Positions 35,634-45,245 of a DNA stretch of 64,000 nucleotides are shown in pieces. Position numbers and translations under genes: made by a program. Source of the DNA: DAITAZ01 sp036824045 (GTDB taxonomy: Bacteria; Pseudomonadota; Gammaproteobacteria; Burkholderiales; Rhodocyclaceae); NCBI GenBank assembly GCA_036824045.1, contig DAITAZ010000018.1:6745-70744 (forward strand), read 5' to 3'. A model generated the notes under the pieces. That model was not told the origin of the DNA, did not search any database, and saw only the letters and a list, made by a program, of their open reading frames with translations. The number at the start of each line of letters is the position of its first letter. Positions within the stretch are counted from its first letter, which is position 1.

Positions 35634-37549
35634 TTGGAGCAGCGGCTCCGCTGGCGGGGCGGCGCATACTGGTTACGCGCCCCGAGGCGCAGGCGGGTGG
35701 CTTGGTGCGGGCCATCGAGTTGGCGGGGGGCGAGGTTTGGCTCTTCCCGCTGCTCACCATCAGTCCCGCTGACCCGGAGCCCGTGCGGCAAGTGGCCGCG
35801 CATCTGGCGGAGTACGACTTCGCCTGCTTTGTCAGCCCCAATGCTGTGGAGCATGCACTGCCGATGCTGTTGGAGGCAGGCCCTTGGCCCTCTGGCGTGA
35901 AGGCTGTGACGGTGGGCAAGGGGAGCGAAGACGCTCTGGCCCGGTTTGGCGTGGGCCCGGTCATTGCCCCAAGCGGGCGTTTCGACAGCGAGGCGTTACT
36001 GGCTCTGCCCGCGCTGCAGGCGGATCAGGTCGCCGGGCGGCGGGTTGTGATCTTCCGGGGCGATGGTGGTCGTGAAGTGCTGGCGGATGGCCTGAGGTTG
36101 CGTGGAGCCCGGGTCGATTATGTGTGCTGTTATCGGCGGGGCAGGCCGGACGCAGATCCACAGCCGGTGCTGATGGCGCTCGCTTCTGGCACGCTGGATG
36201 CGCTCACCATCACCAGCAGTGAGGCGCTGGAGAACTTGCTGGCGATGTGCCCCGCGGCGGACGCGGAACGCCTGCGCAGGGCGTTGCTCTTCGTTCCCCA
36301 CGAGAGGATCGCAGAGACTGCCCGGCGTTTAGGCTTCAGCCACGTGAGGCTGACCGGGGCAGGTGACGCCGGCCTGATTGCTGCTTTGACGGAACATTTT
36401 CGGAATCCCTCCATGACCACATCCTCGGACCTGAAAGCTTCGGCTTGTGCGCCGGAAACAATGCCTGACAACGGTTTCAGCCCCGCGACGGGCAATGCGG
36501 CACCGCGGGCCATTTCGCGCCTGAAGGGGGGGCTGCCCTGGATGGCCTTGGGGGTGGTCGTGATTGGCTTGCTGGCATGGCAGGGCTGGGAGACGCGCAA
36601 TCAGCTTGCCGGCATCCAGGATGCGATGCAGATCATGGTGAGCCGTGACGGCGCACGCAACGGTCAGGAGAGCTCACCTCAGGCCGGGGCCGAGGAGCGC
36701 TTGGCCGCACTAGAGGGCCGTGTGGGCGACATTCTTGGACAGCAGGCCGCGGTGAGCAGCGCTTACGAAGAGCTGATGCGCTCCCGCGCCGAATACACCT
36801 TGGCCGAGGTTGAGCAGGCGCTCACCATAGCCGGACAGCAATTGCAACTGGCCGGAAACGTGGAAGCTGCGCTGATCGCGTTGCAGGCAGCCGATGCGCG
36901 CCTGGTGTCCGGTGAAGCGGGCAGCCTGCTCGCGTTGCGGAGGGCGATTGGCAAGGATATTGAGCGGCTCCGGGCGCTGCCCGCTGCTGATCTGTCGGGC
37001 ATGGTGTTCAAGCTCAGTGGCTTGGCTGGGGCGGTGGATCAGTTGCCGCTTGCGTTTGAGAGCCGCTTGCGGATGGAGCCATCCAAGTCCGGCAGCAGCG
37101 GCAGTCGGGGAGAGCCCAATTGGGCCACCAGGTTGTGGGAAGAGTTCTGGGCTGAGTTCAGCTCGCTGGTGCGGATCGAGCGCCTGGACCGGCAGGATGT
37201 GGCGGTGCTGGCACCGGAGAGAGCATTTTATCTGCGCGAAAACCTCCGCTTGCGCCTGCTTTCCGCTCGACTTGCTTTGATGCGCCGGGATGCGCGCACG
37301 TTCAAGGAAGACACGGCCCAGGCCAAGGCTTGGGTGGAGCGTTACTTTGACGTCCGTTCCCCGACGGGCCAGCAGGCCATGGCCTCACTGGGGCAGATCA
37401 GCGCATTCGATCCAGGTGCGGATCTTCCATCGCTGGCGGCGAGCCTGGCCGCTTTGAGGGAGGCGCGTTCGGCGGCGATTCGTGGTGGCGCCCTCGCCAA
37501 TGCGCGGACCGCGCCTTCGGCCAAAGCCCCCGTGGCTGCAGCGCGTTGA
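35630..37549 (+). CDS. hemDX: Fused uroporphyrinogen-III synthase - HemX protein
   Basis: Single 639-residue frame. Residues 1-255 are uroporphyrinogen-III synthase (ILVTRPEAQAGGL, ITSSEALENLL, GAGDAGLIAALTEHF), which cyclises hydroxymethylbilane. Residues from about 262 are HemX-like: a cytoplasmic leader, a membrane helix about 300-320 (LPWMALGVVVIGLLAW), then a coiled-coil periplasmic part. HemD and HemX are separate proteins in many proteobacteria. An internal ATG at 36413 could allow separate HemX translation, but no ribosome site is obvious. hemY follows after 7 nt. Confidence 0.9.
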   Translation: MIGAAAPLAGRRILVTRPEAQAGGLVRAIELAGGEVWLFPLLTISPADPEPVRQVAAHLAEYDFACFVSPNAVEHALPMLLEAGPWPSGVKAVTVGKGSEDALARFGVGPVIAPSGRFDSEALLALPALQADQVAGRRVVIFRGDGGREVLADGLRLRGARVDYVCCYRRGRPDADPQPVLMALASGTLDALTITSSEALENLLAMCPAADAERLRRALLFVPHERIAETARRLGFSHVRLTGAGDAGLIAALTEHFRNPSMTTSSDLKASACAPETMPDNGFSPATGNAAPRAISRLKGGLPWMALGVVVIGLLAWQGWETRNQLAGIQDAMQIMVSRDGARNGQESSPQAGAEERLAALEGRVGDILGQQAAVSSAYEELMRSRAEYTLAEVEQALTIAGQQLQLAGNVEAALIALQAADARLVSGEAGSLLALRRAIGKDIERLRALPAADLSGMVFKLSGLAGAVDQLPLAFESRLRMEPSKSGSSGSRGEPNWATRLWEEFWAEFSSLVRIERLDRQDVAVLAPERAFYLRENLRLRLLSARLALMRRDARTFKEDTAQAKAWVERYFDVRSPTGQQAMASLGQISAFDPGADLPSLAASLAALREARSAAIRGGALANARTAPSAKAPVAAAR

Positions 37550-37556
37550 GGTTGCC

Positions 37557-38726
37557 ATGCGAGCCTTGATCTGGGTGGTGGGAATCGCAGTCGTCGCAGC
37601 GGCCTTTGCTGTCCTGGTTCGGCAACTGGACGGGTATGTCCTGCTTGTGTGGCCGCCGTTCCGTGTGGAACTGACCATGAGTCTGGCGTTGGTGCTCGCA
37701 GTTGTCGCTTTTCTCGTGTTTTATCTGGCCTTGCGCACGGTATCGGTCACGATCGATCTTCCTCGGGGCGTTCAGGCGTTCCGGGCACGGGTGTCCCGGG
37801 AAAAAGGCGAGAGGGCGCTTCTGGATGCGCTCAAGCTGTGGCTTGAAGGTCGCCATGGCCGGGCCTTGCGCCAAGCGGAGGTCGCCTTGGGGCAGCATTA
37901 CGCGCCCGGTGTGGCTGCCTTGCTGGGCGCGCGCGCCGCTGCGGAGCGGGGTGATCACGACAAAGCAAGGGAGTTTCTTGCGCGGGCTGAAACACTGGTC
38001 GACGAAATCGCAGTCGCACGGGAGATGACCGCAGTGGAGGTTGCCCTGAGTGCCCGGGACTACGAAGGTGCTGCGCGGGCGTTGTCAGCCTTGTCGTCCT
38101 CGGGACAGCGTCACGTGGCGGCCCTGAGGCTGGCATTCCGCACGGAGCAGGCGCTAGGCAACTGGTCCGAGGTTCAGCGGGTCGCGCGACAACTGGTCAA
38201 GCACAAGGTGATCAGCGCGCAGCAGGTGGCCGGTTCCTTACGGCGAGCAAATCTCGAGTCATTGCGGCAGCTGCGGGGTGATCCGGAAGCTTTGGCCCGA
38301 TTCTGGAAGGAATTGCCGGACGAGGAGCAGCGGGATGCGCGCGTGGCGGAGTCGGCGGCCCGGTTGCTGTTGGAAGCAGGCGATTGCGTCAACGTCAGGG
38401 GTTTGATTGAGGAGTTCCTGGTCCGTGAATGGTCTCCTGCGCTGGTGGATGTCTACGGGCGCTGCAAGGGAGGAGGCGTGCGTGAGCGCATTGCGCGTGC
38501 TGAAGAATGGCTGGTGGCACATCCTGACGATGCTGGCCTGCTCCTGACCTTGGGACGCCTGTGCCTCCAGCAGCAGCTTTGGGGCAAGGCTCAGAGCTAT
38601 TTCGATGCATCGCTGGCTTTGCAGCCCAGCCGTGACGCCCATGTGGAACTGGCCAGGCTTTATGACCAGCTTGAGCAGGTGGATGCCGCCAATGCCCACT
38701 ACCGCGAGGCGGCGGCCCAGTCTTGA
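37557..38726 (+). CDS. hemY: HemY protein, TPR-containing membrane protein of the heme operon
   Basis: 389-residue inner-membrane protein: two N-terminal helices (LIWVVGIAVVAAAFAVLV and LVLAVVAFLVFYLAL), the HemY_N signature around DLPRGVQAFRAR, then cytoplasmic or periplasmic TPR-like helices to the end. It is the usual last member of hemC-hemD-hemX-hemY; its exact role in late heme synthesis is not settled, and it is not the protoporphyrinogen oxidase also called HemY in Bacillus. The ATG at 37557 is chosen because it starts directly at the first helix. Confidence 0.9.
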   Translation: MRALIWVVGIAVVAAAFAVLVRQLDGYVLLVWPPFRVELTMSLALVLAVVAFLVFYLALRTVSVTIDLPRGVQAFRARVSREKGERALLDALKLWLEGRHGRALRQAEVALGQHYAPGVAALLGARAAAERGDHDKAREFLARAETLVDEIAVAREMTAVEVALSARDYEGAARALSALSSSGQRHVAALRLAFRTEQALGNWSEVQRVARQLVKHKVISAQQVAGSLRRANLESLRQLRGDPEALARFWKELPDEEQRDARVAESAARLLLEAGDCVNVRGLIEEFLVREWSPALVDVYGRCKGGGVRERIARAEEWLVAHPDDAGLLLTLGRLCLQQQLWGKAQSYFDASLALQPSRDAHVELARLYDQLEQVDAANAHYREAAAQS

Positions 38727-38774
38727 GGGGCTGACCTGAACGAGTGAGGGAGCGGTTAGCCGCCGCGCCCGCGT

Positions 38775-39686
38775 TCAGATCCAGTCCCGGGGAGGCAGGA
38801 AGTCCGAGTAGAGCCGGGCTTCAGCCGAACCTGGCTCGGGGTGCCAGTCGTAACGCCATTTGACGAGCGGCGGCATGGACATCAGGATGCTTTCTGTCCG
38901 TCCGCCGGACTGGAGCCCGAACAGGGTGCCCCGGTCAAAGACCAGGTTGAATTCCACGTAACGGCCCCGGCGGTAACACTGGAAGTCTCGTTCCCGCTCG
39001 CCCCAAGTCAGGGTTTGACGTTTTCTTGCGATGGGCAGGTAAGCCGCAAGAAAAGCATCGCCGACACTGCGGGTGAGGGAGAAGCAGCGCTCGAAGCCGC
39101 CTTCGTTCAGATCATCGAAAAAGATGCCGCCAATCCCCCGGGCCTCGTTGCGGTGCTTGAGGTGGAAGTAGCGGTCGCACCAAGCCTTGTAGGCGGGATA
39201 CAGCTCCGCTCCAAAGGGCTCGAGGGCATTCCTGCAGGTCGAGTGGAAATGCCGGGCGTCCTCCTCGAAGCCATAGTAGGGCGTGAGATCCATGCCGCCG
39301 CCAAACCACCATACGGGTTCGCCTTCATCCCCGGCTTTCGGGTAGGCGGCAAAGCAGCGCACGTTGAGATGGGTCGTGGGGCAGTAGGGATTGCGCGGGT
39401 GGAGCACCAGAGAAACGCCCATTGCCTCAAAATGGCGTCCGGCCAATTCGGGGCGGCTTGCCGTGGCAGACGGTGGAAGCCCTTGGCCAAAGACGTGGGA
39501 GAAGTTGCATCCACCCCTTTCGAACAGGTTCCCCTCCTCGATCAGCCGGGTAATGCCTCCGCCGCCTCCGGGGCGATCCCATGTGTCGGTCACGAACTGC
39601 TCGCCGTCCACATCTTCCAAGGCCTGAACAATGCGGGCCTGCAAATCGAGTAGATAGGCTTTGACAGCCTTGGCGTCGACGGTCAC
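38775..39686 (-). CDS. hemF: Oxygen-dependent coproporphyrinogen-III oxidase
   Basis: Aerobic oxidative decarboxylation of coproporphyrinogen III to protoporphyrinogen IX. Signatures: GGGITRLIEEGNLFERGG, HPRNPYCPTTHLNVR and WWFGGGMDLTPYYG. 303 residues from a GTG at 39686; a TTG at 39728 would add a non-conserved leader. First of nine minus-strand housekeeping genes in order opposite to transcription. No anaerobic hemN is seen in this window. Confidence 0.95.
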   Translation of the reverse strand: MTVDAKAVKAYLLDLQARIVQALEDVDGEQFVTDTWDRPGGGGGITRLIEEGNLFERGGCNFSHVFGQGLPPSATASRPELAGRHFEAMGVSLVLHPRNPYCPTTHLNVRCFAAYPKAGDEGEPVWWFGGGMDLTPYYGFEEDARHFHSTCRNALEPFGAELYPAYKAWCDRYFHLKHRNEARGIGGIFFDDLNEGGFERCFSLTRSVGDAFLAAYLPIARKRQTLTWGERERDFQCYRRGRYVEFNLVFDRGTLFGLQSGGRTESILMSMPPLVKWRYDWHPEPGSAEARLYSDFLPPRDWI

Positions 39687-39770
39687 GGAGAGACTTTCTT
39701 TGGACGGTGCGAGGATGGCTGCTCGCAAAGATCAAACAGGCCGGGCCCAGGGAGCCCCGACCCCACGAAT

Positions 39771-41048
39771 TCAGCGTTTGCCGGCGATCGCGCGATAACC
39801 GATGTCACGCCGGCACTGCATGCCGGAAAAGCTGATCTGGTCGACACACTCATAAGCTCTGCGCTGTGCGCCCTTGACCGTGTCGCCCAGCGCGGTGACG
39901 CACAACACCCGGCCGCCACTTGTGACGACTTTGCCGTCCAGTTGGGAAGTCCCGGCATGAAAGACGTGGCAGTCTTCGCTCGCGCGCTCGGGCAGGCCGT
40001 GGATGGGCTGGCCTTTTTCGGGCGCTTCGGGGTAGCCACCGGCCGCGAGTACGACACCAAGGGCGTAGCGACGGTCCCACTCAGCCTCGATTTTGTCGAG
40101 CTCACCATCAATGGCCGCTTCCAGCAGTTCAGTCAGATCTGTCTTCAGCCGCATCATGATGGGTTGGGTTTCCGGATCGCCCATGCGGCAATTGAACTCC
40201 AGCACCTTGATGTTGCCGCTGGGGTCGATCATCAGCCCGGCATAGAGGAAGCCGGTGTAGGGCAGGCCCTCTTTGGTCATGCCGGCAAGGGTGGGCTGAA
40301 TGACTTCGCGCAGCACTTTGGCATGAATTTCCGGGCTGACGACGGGCGCAGGAGAATAGGCGCCCATCCCGCCAGTGTTGGGGCCTTCGTCCCCGTCCTT
40401 CAGGCGCTTGTGGTCCTGGCTGGTGGCCAGGGCCAGGGCGTTTCGACCGTCGCACATGCAAATGAAGCTGGCTTCCTCGCCGGTGAGAAACTCCTCCACC
40501 ACCACGCGAGCGCCTGCATCGCCCATGCGGTTATCCAGGAGCATCATGTCGATGGCAGCGTGGGCCTCAGCCGCGGTCATGGCTACCACCACGCCCTTGC
40601 CAGCGGCAAGTCCATCGGCCTTAATGACGATGGGAGCACCTTCGGCATCCACGTATGCGTGGGCTTGGGCCGCGTCGCTGAAGGTCTGGTACTTGGCGGT
40701 GGGAATGTTATGGCGGACCAGGAAACGCTTGGCGAAATCCTTCGAGCTTTCCAACTGGGCTGCCGCCTGGCTTGGACCGAAAATCCGCAGGCCCTTTTCC
40801 CGGAACACGTCCACAATGCCTTGGGCCAGGGGGGCTTCCGGGCCGACGACGGTCAGAGCGATCCCCTCCCGCTCAACGAACGCGGCGAGGGTGTCCAGAT
40901 TGGTGATGGGCACATTCTTGACGTGGCGTTCCAGTGCGGTGCCGGCATTGCCCGGCGCCACATACACTTTCTGAACACGCGGCGACTGGGCGAGTTTCCA
41001 CGCCAGTGCATGCTCCCGACCTCCGGAACCCACCACCATGACTTTCAT
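39771..41048 (-). CDS. purD: Phosphoribosylamine-glycine ligase
   Basis: ATP-grasp enzyme joining glycine to phosphoribosylamine (GAR synthetase), step 2 of purine synthesis. Opens with KVMVVGSGGREHALAWKL, has the ATP-grasp lysine region IVIKADGLAAGKGVVV and the family signature EFNCRMGDPETQ. 425 residues; the ATG at 41048 has AAGG upstream. Lies directly downstream of purH, same strand. Confidence 0.96.
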   Translation of the reverse strand: MKVMVVGSGGREHALAWKLAQSPRVQKVYVAPGNAGTALERHVKNVPITNLDTLAAFVEREGIALTVVGPEAPLAQGIVDVFREKGLRIFGPSQAAAQLESSKDFAKRFLVRHNIPTAKYQTFSDAAQAHAYVDAEGAPIVIKADGLAAGKGVVVAMTAAEAHAAIDMMLLDNRMGDAGARVVVEEFLTGEEASFICMCDGRNALALATSQDHKRLKDGDEGPNTGGMGAYSPAPVVSPEIHAKVLREVIQPTLAGMTKEGLPYTGFLYAGLMIDPSGNIKVLEFNCRMGDPETQPIMMRLKTDLTELLEAAIDGELDKIEAEWDRRYALGVVLAAGGYPEAPEKGQPIHGLPERASEDCHVFHAGTSQLDGKVVTSGGRVLCVTALGDTVKGAQRRAYECVDQISFSGMQCRRDIGYRAIAGKR

Positions 41049-41129
41049 AGTCTGACCTTGCTTTCTTGTTGGAATCATTCCTGGGATATGGCTGGCATGC
41101 CCCCCGCGGCATACCGCAAACGTTCGCGC

Positions 41130-42698
41130 TCAGTGGCGGAAGTGCCGGAAGCCGGTAAACACCATGGCAATGTTCTGCTCATCGGCAGCGGCGATCACTT
41201 CGGCATCACGCATGGAGCCGCCGGGCTGGATCACGGCCGTTGCACCCGCTTGAGCCAGTACGTCCAGACCATCGCGGAAGGGGAAGAACGCATCCGAAGC
41301 CACGACACAGCCAGGGATGGCGAGCCCTGCATTCTCGGCTTTGATCTTGGCGATACGTGCGGAATCAACCCGACTCATCTGACCCGCTCCGACACCGATG
41401 GTCATGCCGTCCTTGCAGTAGACGATGGCATTTGATTTGACGTACTTGGCGACCCGCCAGGCGAACAACAGGTCAGCGAGTTCCTGCTGACCGGGTGCGC
41501 GCCGGGTGACCACCTTGAGATCCGCGGCTGTGATCGGCGCATAGTCTGCGCTCTGCACCAACAGTCCACCACCGACACGTTTGTAGTCGGCTTGCTTGAC
41601 CGTGCCCAGGGGGACGATCAGGATGCGCACGTTCTGTTTCGCTTTGAGCAGTGCCAACGCATCATCGGTATAAGCGGGTGCGATCAGCACTTCGAGGAAC
41701 TGGGCGCTGACAGCTTCCGCTGCTGCACGATCAACCGTGGCATTAAAGGCGATAATGCCGCCGAAGGCAGAGGTCGGGTCGGTGGAGAATGCCTTCTTGT
41801 AGGCTTCCAGCGGACTGGCTGCGATGGCCACACCGCAGGGATTGGCGTGCTTCACGATCACGCACGCGGTTGAATCGAACGCCTTTACGCACTCCCACGC
41901 GGCGTCGGCGTCGGCAATATTGTTGTAGGAAAGCTCCTTGCCCTGGACTTGGGTATAGGCGGCAATGGCGCCAGCCGGCGTGTCGGACTCCCGGTAGAAC
42001 GCGGCCGTCTGATGCGGGTTTTCGCCGTAACGCAAGTCCTGCACCTTGTCGAAGGCAAGCTGGAAGCGCTCAGGGTAAGCCTGTTTGCGGCCATCTTCGG
42101 CCAGCGCAGTCAGGTGGTTGGAAATGGCCGAGTCGTAGCGCGCCGTGTGGGTGAAGGCTTTGCGGGCCAACTCGAAACGCGTCTTGTAACTCAGAGCACC
42201 GCCGTTGGACTGGAGTTCGGCGACGATGGCGGGGTAGTCCGCCGGGTCCGTCACGATGCCCACGCCACCCACCTCGTTGCCATGATTCTTGGCTGCCGCG
42301 CGGACCATGGTCGGGCCCCCGATGTCGATGTTCTCGATCGCGTCGTCCAGCGTGCAGTCCGGCTTGGCAACAGTGGCTTGAAACGGGTAGAGGTTCACAA
42401 CCACCAGGTCAATGCGGGGGATGCCGTGTTCTTCCAGCGTTGCGAGGTGCTCGGGCATATCCCGTCGGGCAAGGATGCCCCCGTGGACTTTGGGATGGAG
42501 CGTCTTGACCCGACCATCCAGCATTTCCGGGAAGCCCGTGTAGTCCGAAACATCCGTGACCGGCAGACCCGCTTCGCGCAGGGATTTGGCGGTGCCGCCG
42601 GTCGAGAGGAGGGCGATCCCGAGAGCGGCGAGCTCCCGGGCGAAATCAACGATGCCGGTCTTGTCGGAAACGCTGAGCAGGGCTTGGGTGGCTTTCAT
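41130..42698 (-). CDS. purH: Bifunctional AICAR transformylase / IMP cyclohydrolase
   Basis: Catalyses the last two steps of IMP synthesis. N-terminal MGS-like cyclohydrolase domain (ALLSVSDKTGIVDFA, DGRVKTLHPKVHGGIL) and C-terminal AICAR transformylase domain with RYGENPHQTAAFY and VKHANPCGVA. 522 residues, normal length. Precedes purD, 81 nt apart. Confidence 0.97.
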   Translation of the reverse strand: MKATQALLSVSDKTGIVDFARELAALGIALLSTGGTAKSLREAGLPVTDVSDYTGFPEMLDGRVKTLHPKVHGGILARRDMPEHLATLEEHGIPRIDLVVVNLYPFQATVAKPDCTLDDAIENIDIGGPTMVRAAAKNHGNEVGGVGIVTDPADYPAIVAELQSNGGALSYKTRFELARKAFTHTARYDSAISNHLTALAEDGRKQAYPERFQLAFDKVQDLRYGENPHQTAAFYRESDTPAGAIAAYTQVQGKELSYNNIADADAAWECVKAFDSTACVIVKHANPCGVAIAASPLEAYKKAFSTDPTSAFGGIIAFNATVDRAAAEAVSAQFLEVLIAPAYTDDALALLKAKQNVRILIVPLGTVKQADYKRVGGGLLVQSADYAPITAADLKVVTRRAPGQQELADLLFAWRVAKYVKSNAIVYCKDGMTIGVGAGQMSRVDSARIAKIKAENAGLAIPGCVVASDAFFPFRDGLDVLAQAGATAVIQPGGSMRDAEVIAAADEQNIAMVFTGFRHFRH

Positions 42699-42784
42699 GG
42701 TCTGAGGAAGAGTCCGATTCTGGTCTGGAACTGCGAGTTGTTCTTGTGGTTCCGGCTGGGCCGGGAGGGCAGACGTGGCCGGGA

Positions 42785-43021
42785 TCAGAGCAATTTGTAC
42801 TCGGCCAGTTTGCGGCGCAGGGTGTTGCGATTGATGCCAAGTATTTCAGCCGCCAGCGTCTGGTTGCCGTTGGTTCGGCTCAATACCGTTTCAAGGAGGG
42901 GGCGTTCGGCGCTTTGCATCACCATTTCGTAGACCCCGTTGGGAGACTCCCCATCCAGGTCGGTGAAGTACTGGTCCAGCGTGCGCCTTACACATTCAGC
43001 GATCTCACTGCCGCTTGTCAT
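42785..43021 (-). CDS. fis: DNA-binding protein Fis
   Basis: 78-residue nucleoid-associated protein, shorter than E. coli Fis (98) as is common in betaproteobacteria. The C-terminal helix-turn-helix NQTLAAEILGINRNTLRRKL is intact; the N-terminal beta-hairpin arm is truncated relative to E. coli. Its ATG overlaps the dusB stop (ATGA), reproducing the classic dusB-fis operon. Confidence 0.95.
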   Translation of the reverse strand: MTSGSEIAECVRRTLDQYFTDLDGESPNGVYEMVMQSAERPLLETVLSRTNGNQTLAAEILGINRNTLRRKLAEYKLL

Positions 43022-44040
43022 GCTGCCTTCTCCTCAAGTTCCTGAGTTTCGTAGCGCAGTCGCGTACCCTGTTCAGCCAGGGCGGCAAAGAAGGCGTCCA
43101 CTGCCGCCGTCTGGTCCCCAACGCTCTGCAATTGGTTCATCGTGTGGCGGAAATGGGCCGATCCCGCGAGCCCTTTCGTGTACCAGGAGATATGCTTGCG
43201 CGCCACACGCACGCCTGATTCCAGTCCGTAGAAATCGTAGAGATCCTGCAAGTGGGCGCGCAAAATGGCGTGGATTTCGGCCACCAGCGGGGGCGCCATT
43301 TCCTCGCCGGTGGCGAGGAAATGCTCGATTTCCCGGAATATCCAGGGACGCCCTTGTGCGGCACGGCCGATCATGACCCCGTCCGCTCCGGTGTACTCGA
43401 GGACGTGACGGGCCTTGCGAGGTGAATCGATATCGCCATTGGCGATGACCGGAATGCCAACCTGCGATTTCACCTCGGCAATGGTGTCGTACTCGGCTTG
43501 TCCCCGATACTGGCACGCGCGGGTGCGGCCATGGATGGCAATGAGCTTGACCCCGGCCGACTCGGCAATGCGGGCCACTGCCGGAGCATTGCGGTGATGG
43601 GTATCCCAGCCGGTACGGAACTTCAGGGTGACAGGCGTATTGGGCACCGCGCCGACCACCGCGTCGAGTATGCGGCCGATCAGGGCTTCGTCCCGCATCA
43701 GGGCGGAGCCGGCCATTACGTTGCACACTTTCTTGGCCGGACAACCCATGTTGATGTCAATGATCTGGGCGCCCTGATCCGCGTTGTAGCGGGCGGCCTC
43801 TGCCATCATGGCGGGATCGGCGCCCGCGATCTGGACTGAAACGGGCTCGGTCTCTCCGTCATGATTGGCGCGACGGCGCGTCTTGGCACTACCGTAGAGC
43901 AACGAATTCGACGTCACCATCTCGGAAACCGCCAGTCCGGCGCCCATCTTCTTGCACAACTGGCGGAAAGGCCGATCCGTCACCCCCGCCATGGGTGCGA
44001 CAAAAAGATTGTTACGCAGGCTGAAACCGGCGAATTTCAT
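43018..44040 (-). CDS. dusB: tRNA-dihydrouridine synthase B
   Basis: FMN enzyme reducing uridine to dihydrouridine in the tRNA D-loop. Features: APMAGVTDRPFRQLCKKMGAGL, the catalytic Cys in NMGCPAKKVCNVMAGSAL, and RARACQYRG-type RNA contacts (HGRTRACQYRG). 340 residues. Placed directly upstream of and overlapping fis. Confidence 0.95.
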   Translation of the reverse strand: MKFAGFSLRNNLFVAPMAGVTDRPFRQLCKKMGAGLAVSEMVTSNSLLYGSAKTRRRANHDGETEPVSVQIAGADPAMMAEAARYNADQGAQIIDINMGCPAKKVCNVMAGSALMRDEALIGRILDAVVGAVPNTPVTLKFRTGWDTHHRNAPAVARIAESAGVKLIAIHGRTRACQYRGQAEYDTIAEVKSQVGIPVIANGDIDSPRKARHVLEYTGADGVMIGRAAQGRPWIFREIEHFLATGEEMAPPLVAEIHAILRAHLQDLYDFYGLESGVRVARKHISWYTKGLAGSAHFRHTMNQLQSVGDQTAAVDAFFAALAEQGTRLRYETQELEEKAA

Positions 44041-44100
44041 GTTCTGGCGGATGAGGGAAATCGGGCAAGGGGCGAATTCTACCGGACTTGAGCAGCCTTT

Positions 44101-45243
44101 TCACGGCCATGCTCGGGCCCCGAACATCATTCGCCTGGCCACGAAGTTGCGAAGAGGTGGAATGGCTTCCAGCGCCAGCAGGCCAAAGCCCCGGCCCATG
44201 CCAAGCAAGGGATTGTCATTGCTGAATAGCCGGACGAGCCCGTGGGTAAACCCGATGGTGCCGAGGCGGTCGAGCTGCCGGCGTTTGAGGTAGCGCTCCA
44301 ACAGTGCCGGTGCGCCGGGATCGGTCGTGGCACGGCCTATCTGACTGGCAAGTTCCCAAACGTCCCGGAGCGCGAGATTGAAGCCTTGGCCGGCGACCGG
44401 ATGCAGGGTTTGGGCGGCGTTGCCCAGCCACACCGTCCGCGCTCCGATGGGCCGGGGCCTGACCCGAAGGCCAAGGGGGTAGCGCAGTCGGGGCGTAACT
44501 GACCTGAGCTTGAGTGGCCCCCGGAAATGCGCGGCTAGCCGGTCCATGAAAGCCTGATCGTCGAGGGCGAGGATCTCGTCCGCCTGTCGTGGGCTACAGG
44601 TGAAGACGACCGCAAAGCGATTCCCGAACGGGAGCAAGGCAAGCGGTCCATCGGCGGTGAAGCGCTCGTAAGCATGAAAATCGTGAGATCGCGTTGGCTC
44701 CACGTTGGAGATGATCGCGTGCTGTTGGTAGTCACTGGTGATCACTTTGTCTTCATCCGTGACCAGCCCTTCCGCCCACGCCACAAGTGCAGCGTATACC
44801 CGTGTCACGGCGCCACCCTCGCACTGGAGTTCGACCCGGTCATCGTGCAGGGCGTGCCCGGTCACACGGGTGTGCTCGAGAACTGGAATGCCCGCGCAGG
44901 CGATCGCGTCATCCAGCGCCGCTGCCAGATCCCCCGCTGAAGCCACGTAGCCCAGCGCTTCCACGCCGTATTCCCGGGCGGTGATATGGGTGTGACCAAA
45001 CCCTTGGGATTGGGCGACCTGTATGGTTCGGATGGGGGTGGAGGGCAGGCCCGGCCAAACACCCAACCGGCGAAGGATTTGGTGTGTTCCGTGGGACAGC
45101 GCCAGCACACGCTGGTCTGACCGGGTGGCGCTACGGGCGCGGGCATCAAGCAGCACGCTGGGCACGCCGGCCTGATGCAGCGCGAGGGCAAGCGCGAGAC
45201 CCACTGGGCCGGCTCCGACAATGGCAACTGCTTGGTTATCCAT
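44101..45243 (-). CDS. ubiH: UbiH/UbiF-family FAD-dependent ubiquinone hydroxylase
   Basis: Flavin monooxygenase of ubiquinone synthesis. FAD-binding AIVGAGPVGLALALALHQ at the N-terminus and GNAAQTLHPVAGQGFNLALRD in the middle; 380 residues. Which ring position is hydroxylated cannot be settled from sequence alone, since UbiH, UbiF and UbiM are close paralogues; the position beside pepP favours ubiH. The ATG at 45243 lies 2 nt past the pepP stop; the upstream TTG at 45249 is not needed. Confidence 0.88.
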   Translation of the reverse strand: MDNQAVAIVGAGPVGLALALALHQAGVPSVLLDARARSATRSDQRVLALSHGTHQILRRLGVWPGLPSTPIRTIQVAQSQGFGHTHITAREYGVEALGYVASAGDLAAALDDAIACAGIPVLEHTRVTGHALHDDRVELQCEGGAVTRVYAALVAWAEGLVTDEDKVITSDYQQHAIISNVEPTRSHDFHAYERFTADGPLALLPFGNRFAVVFTCSPRQADEILALDDQAFMDRLAAHFRGPLKLRSVTPRLRYPLGLRVRPRPIGARTVWLGNAAQTLHPVAGQGFNLALRDVWELASQIGRATTDPGAPALLERYLKRRQLDRLGTIGFTHGLVRLFSNDNPLLGMGRGFGLLALEAIPPLRNFVARRMMFGARAWP

Positions 45244-45245
45244 GA

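Noticed and set aside
39942..41435. 497-codon plus-strand open frame over purD and purH
   Set aside because: Antisense shadow; composition is low-complexity and family motifs lie on the other strand.
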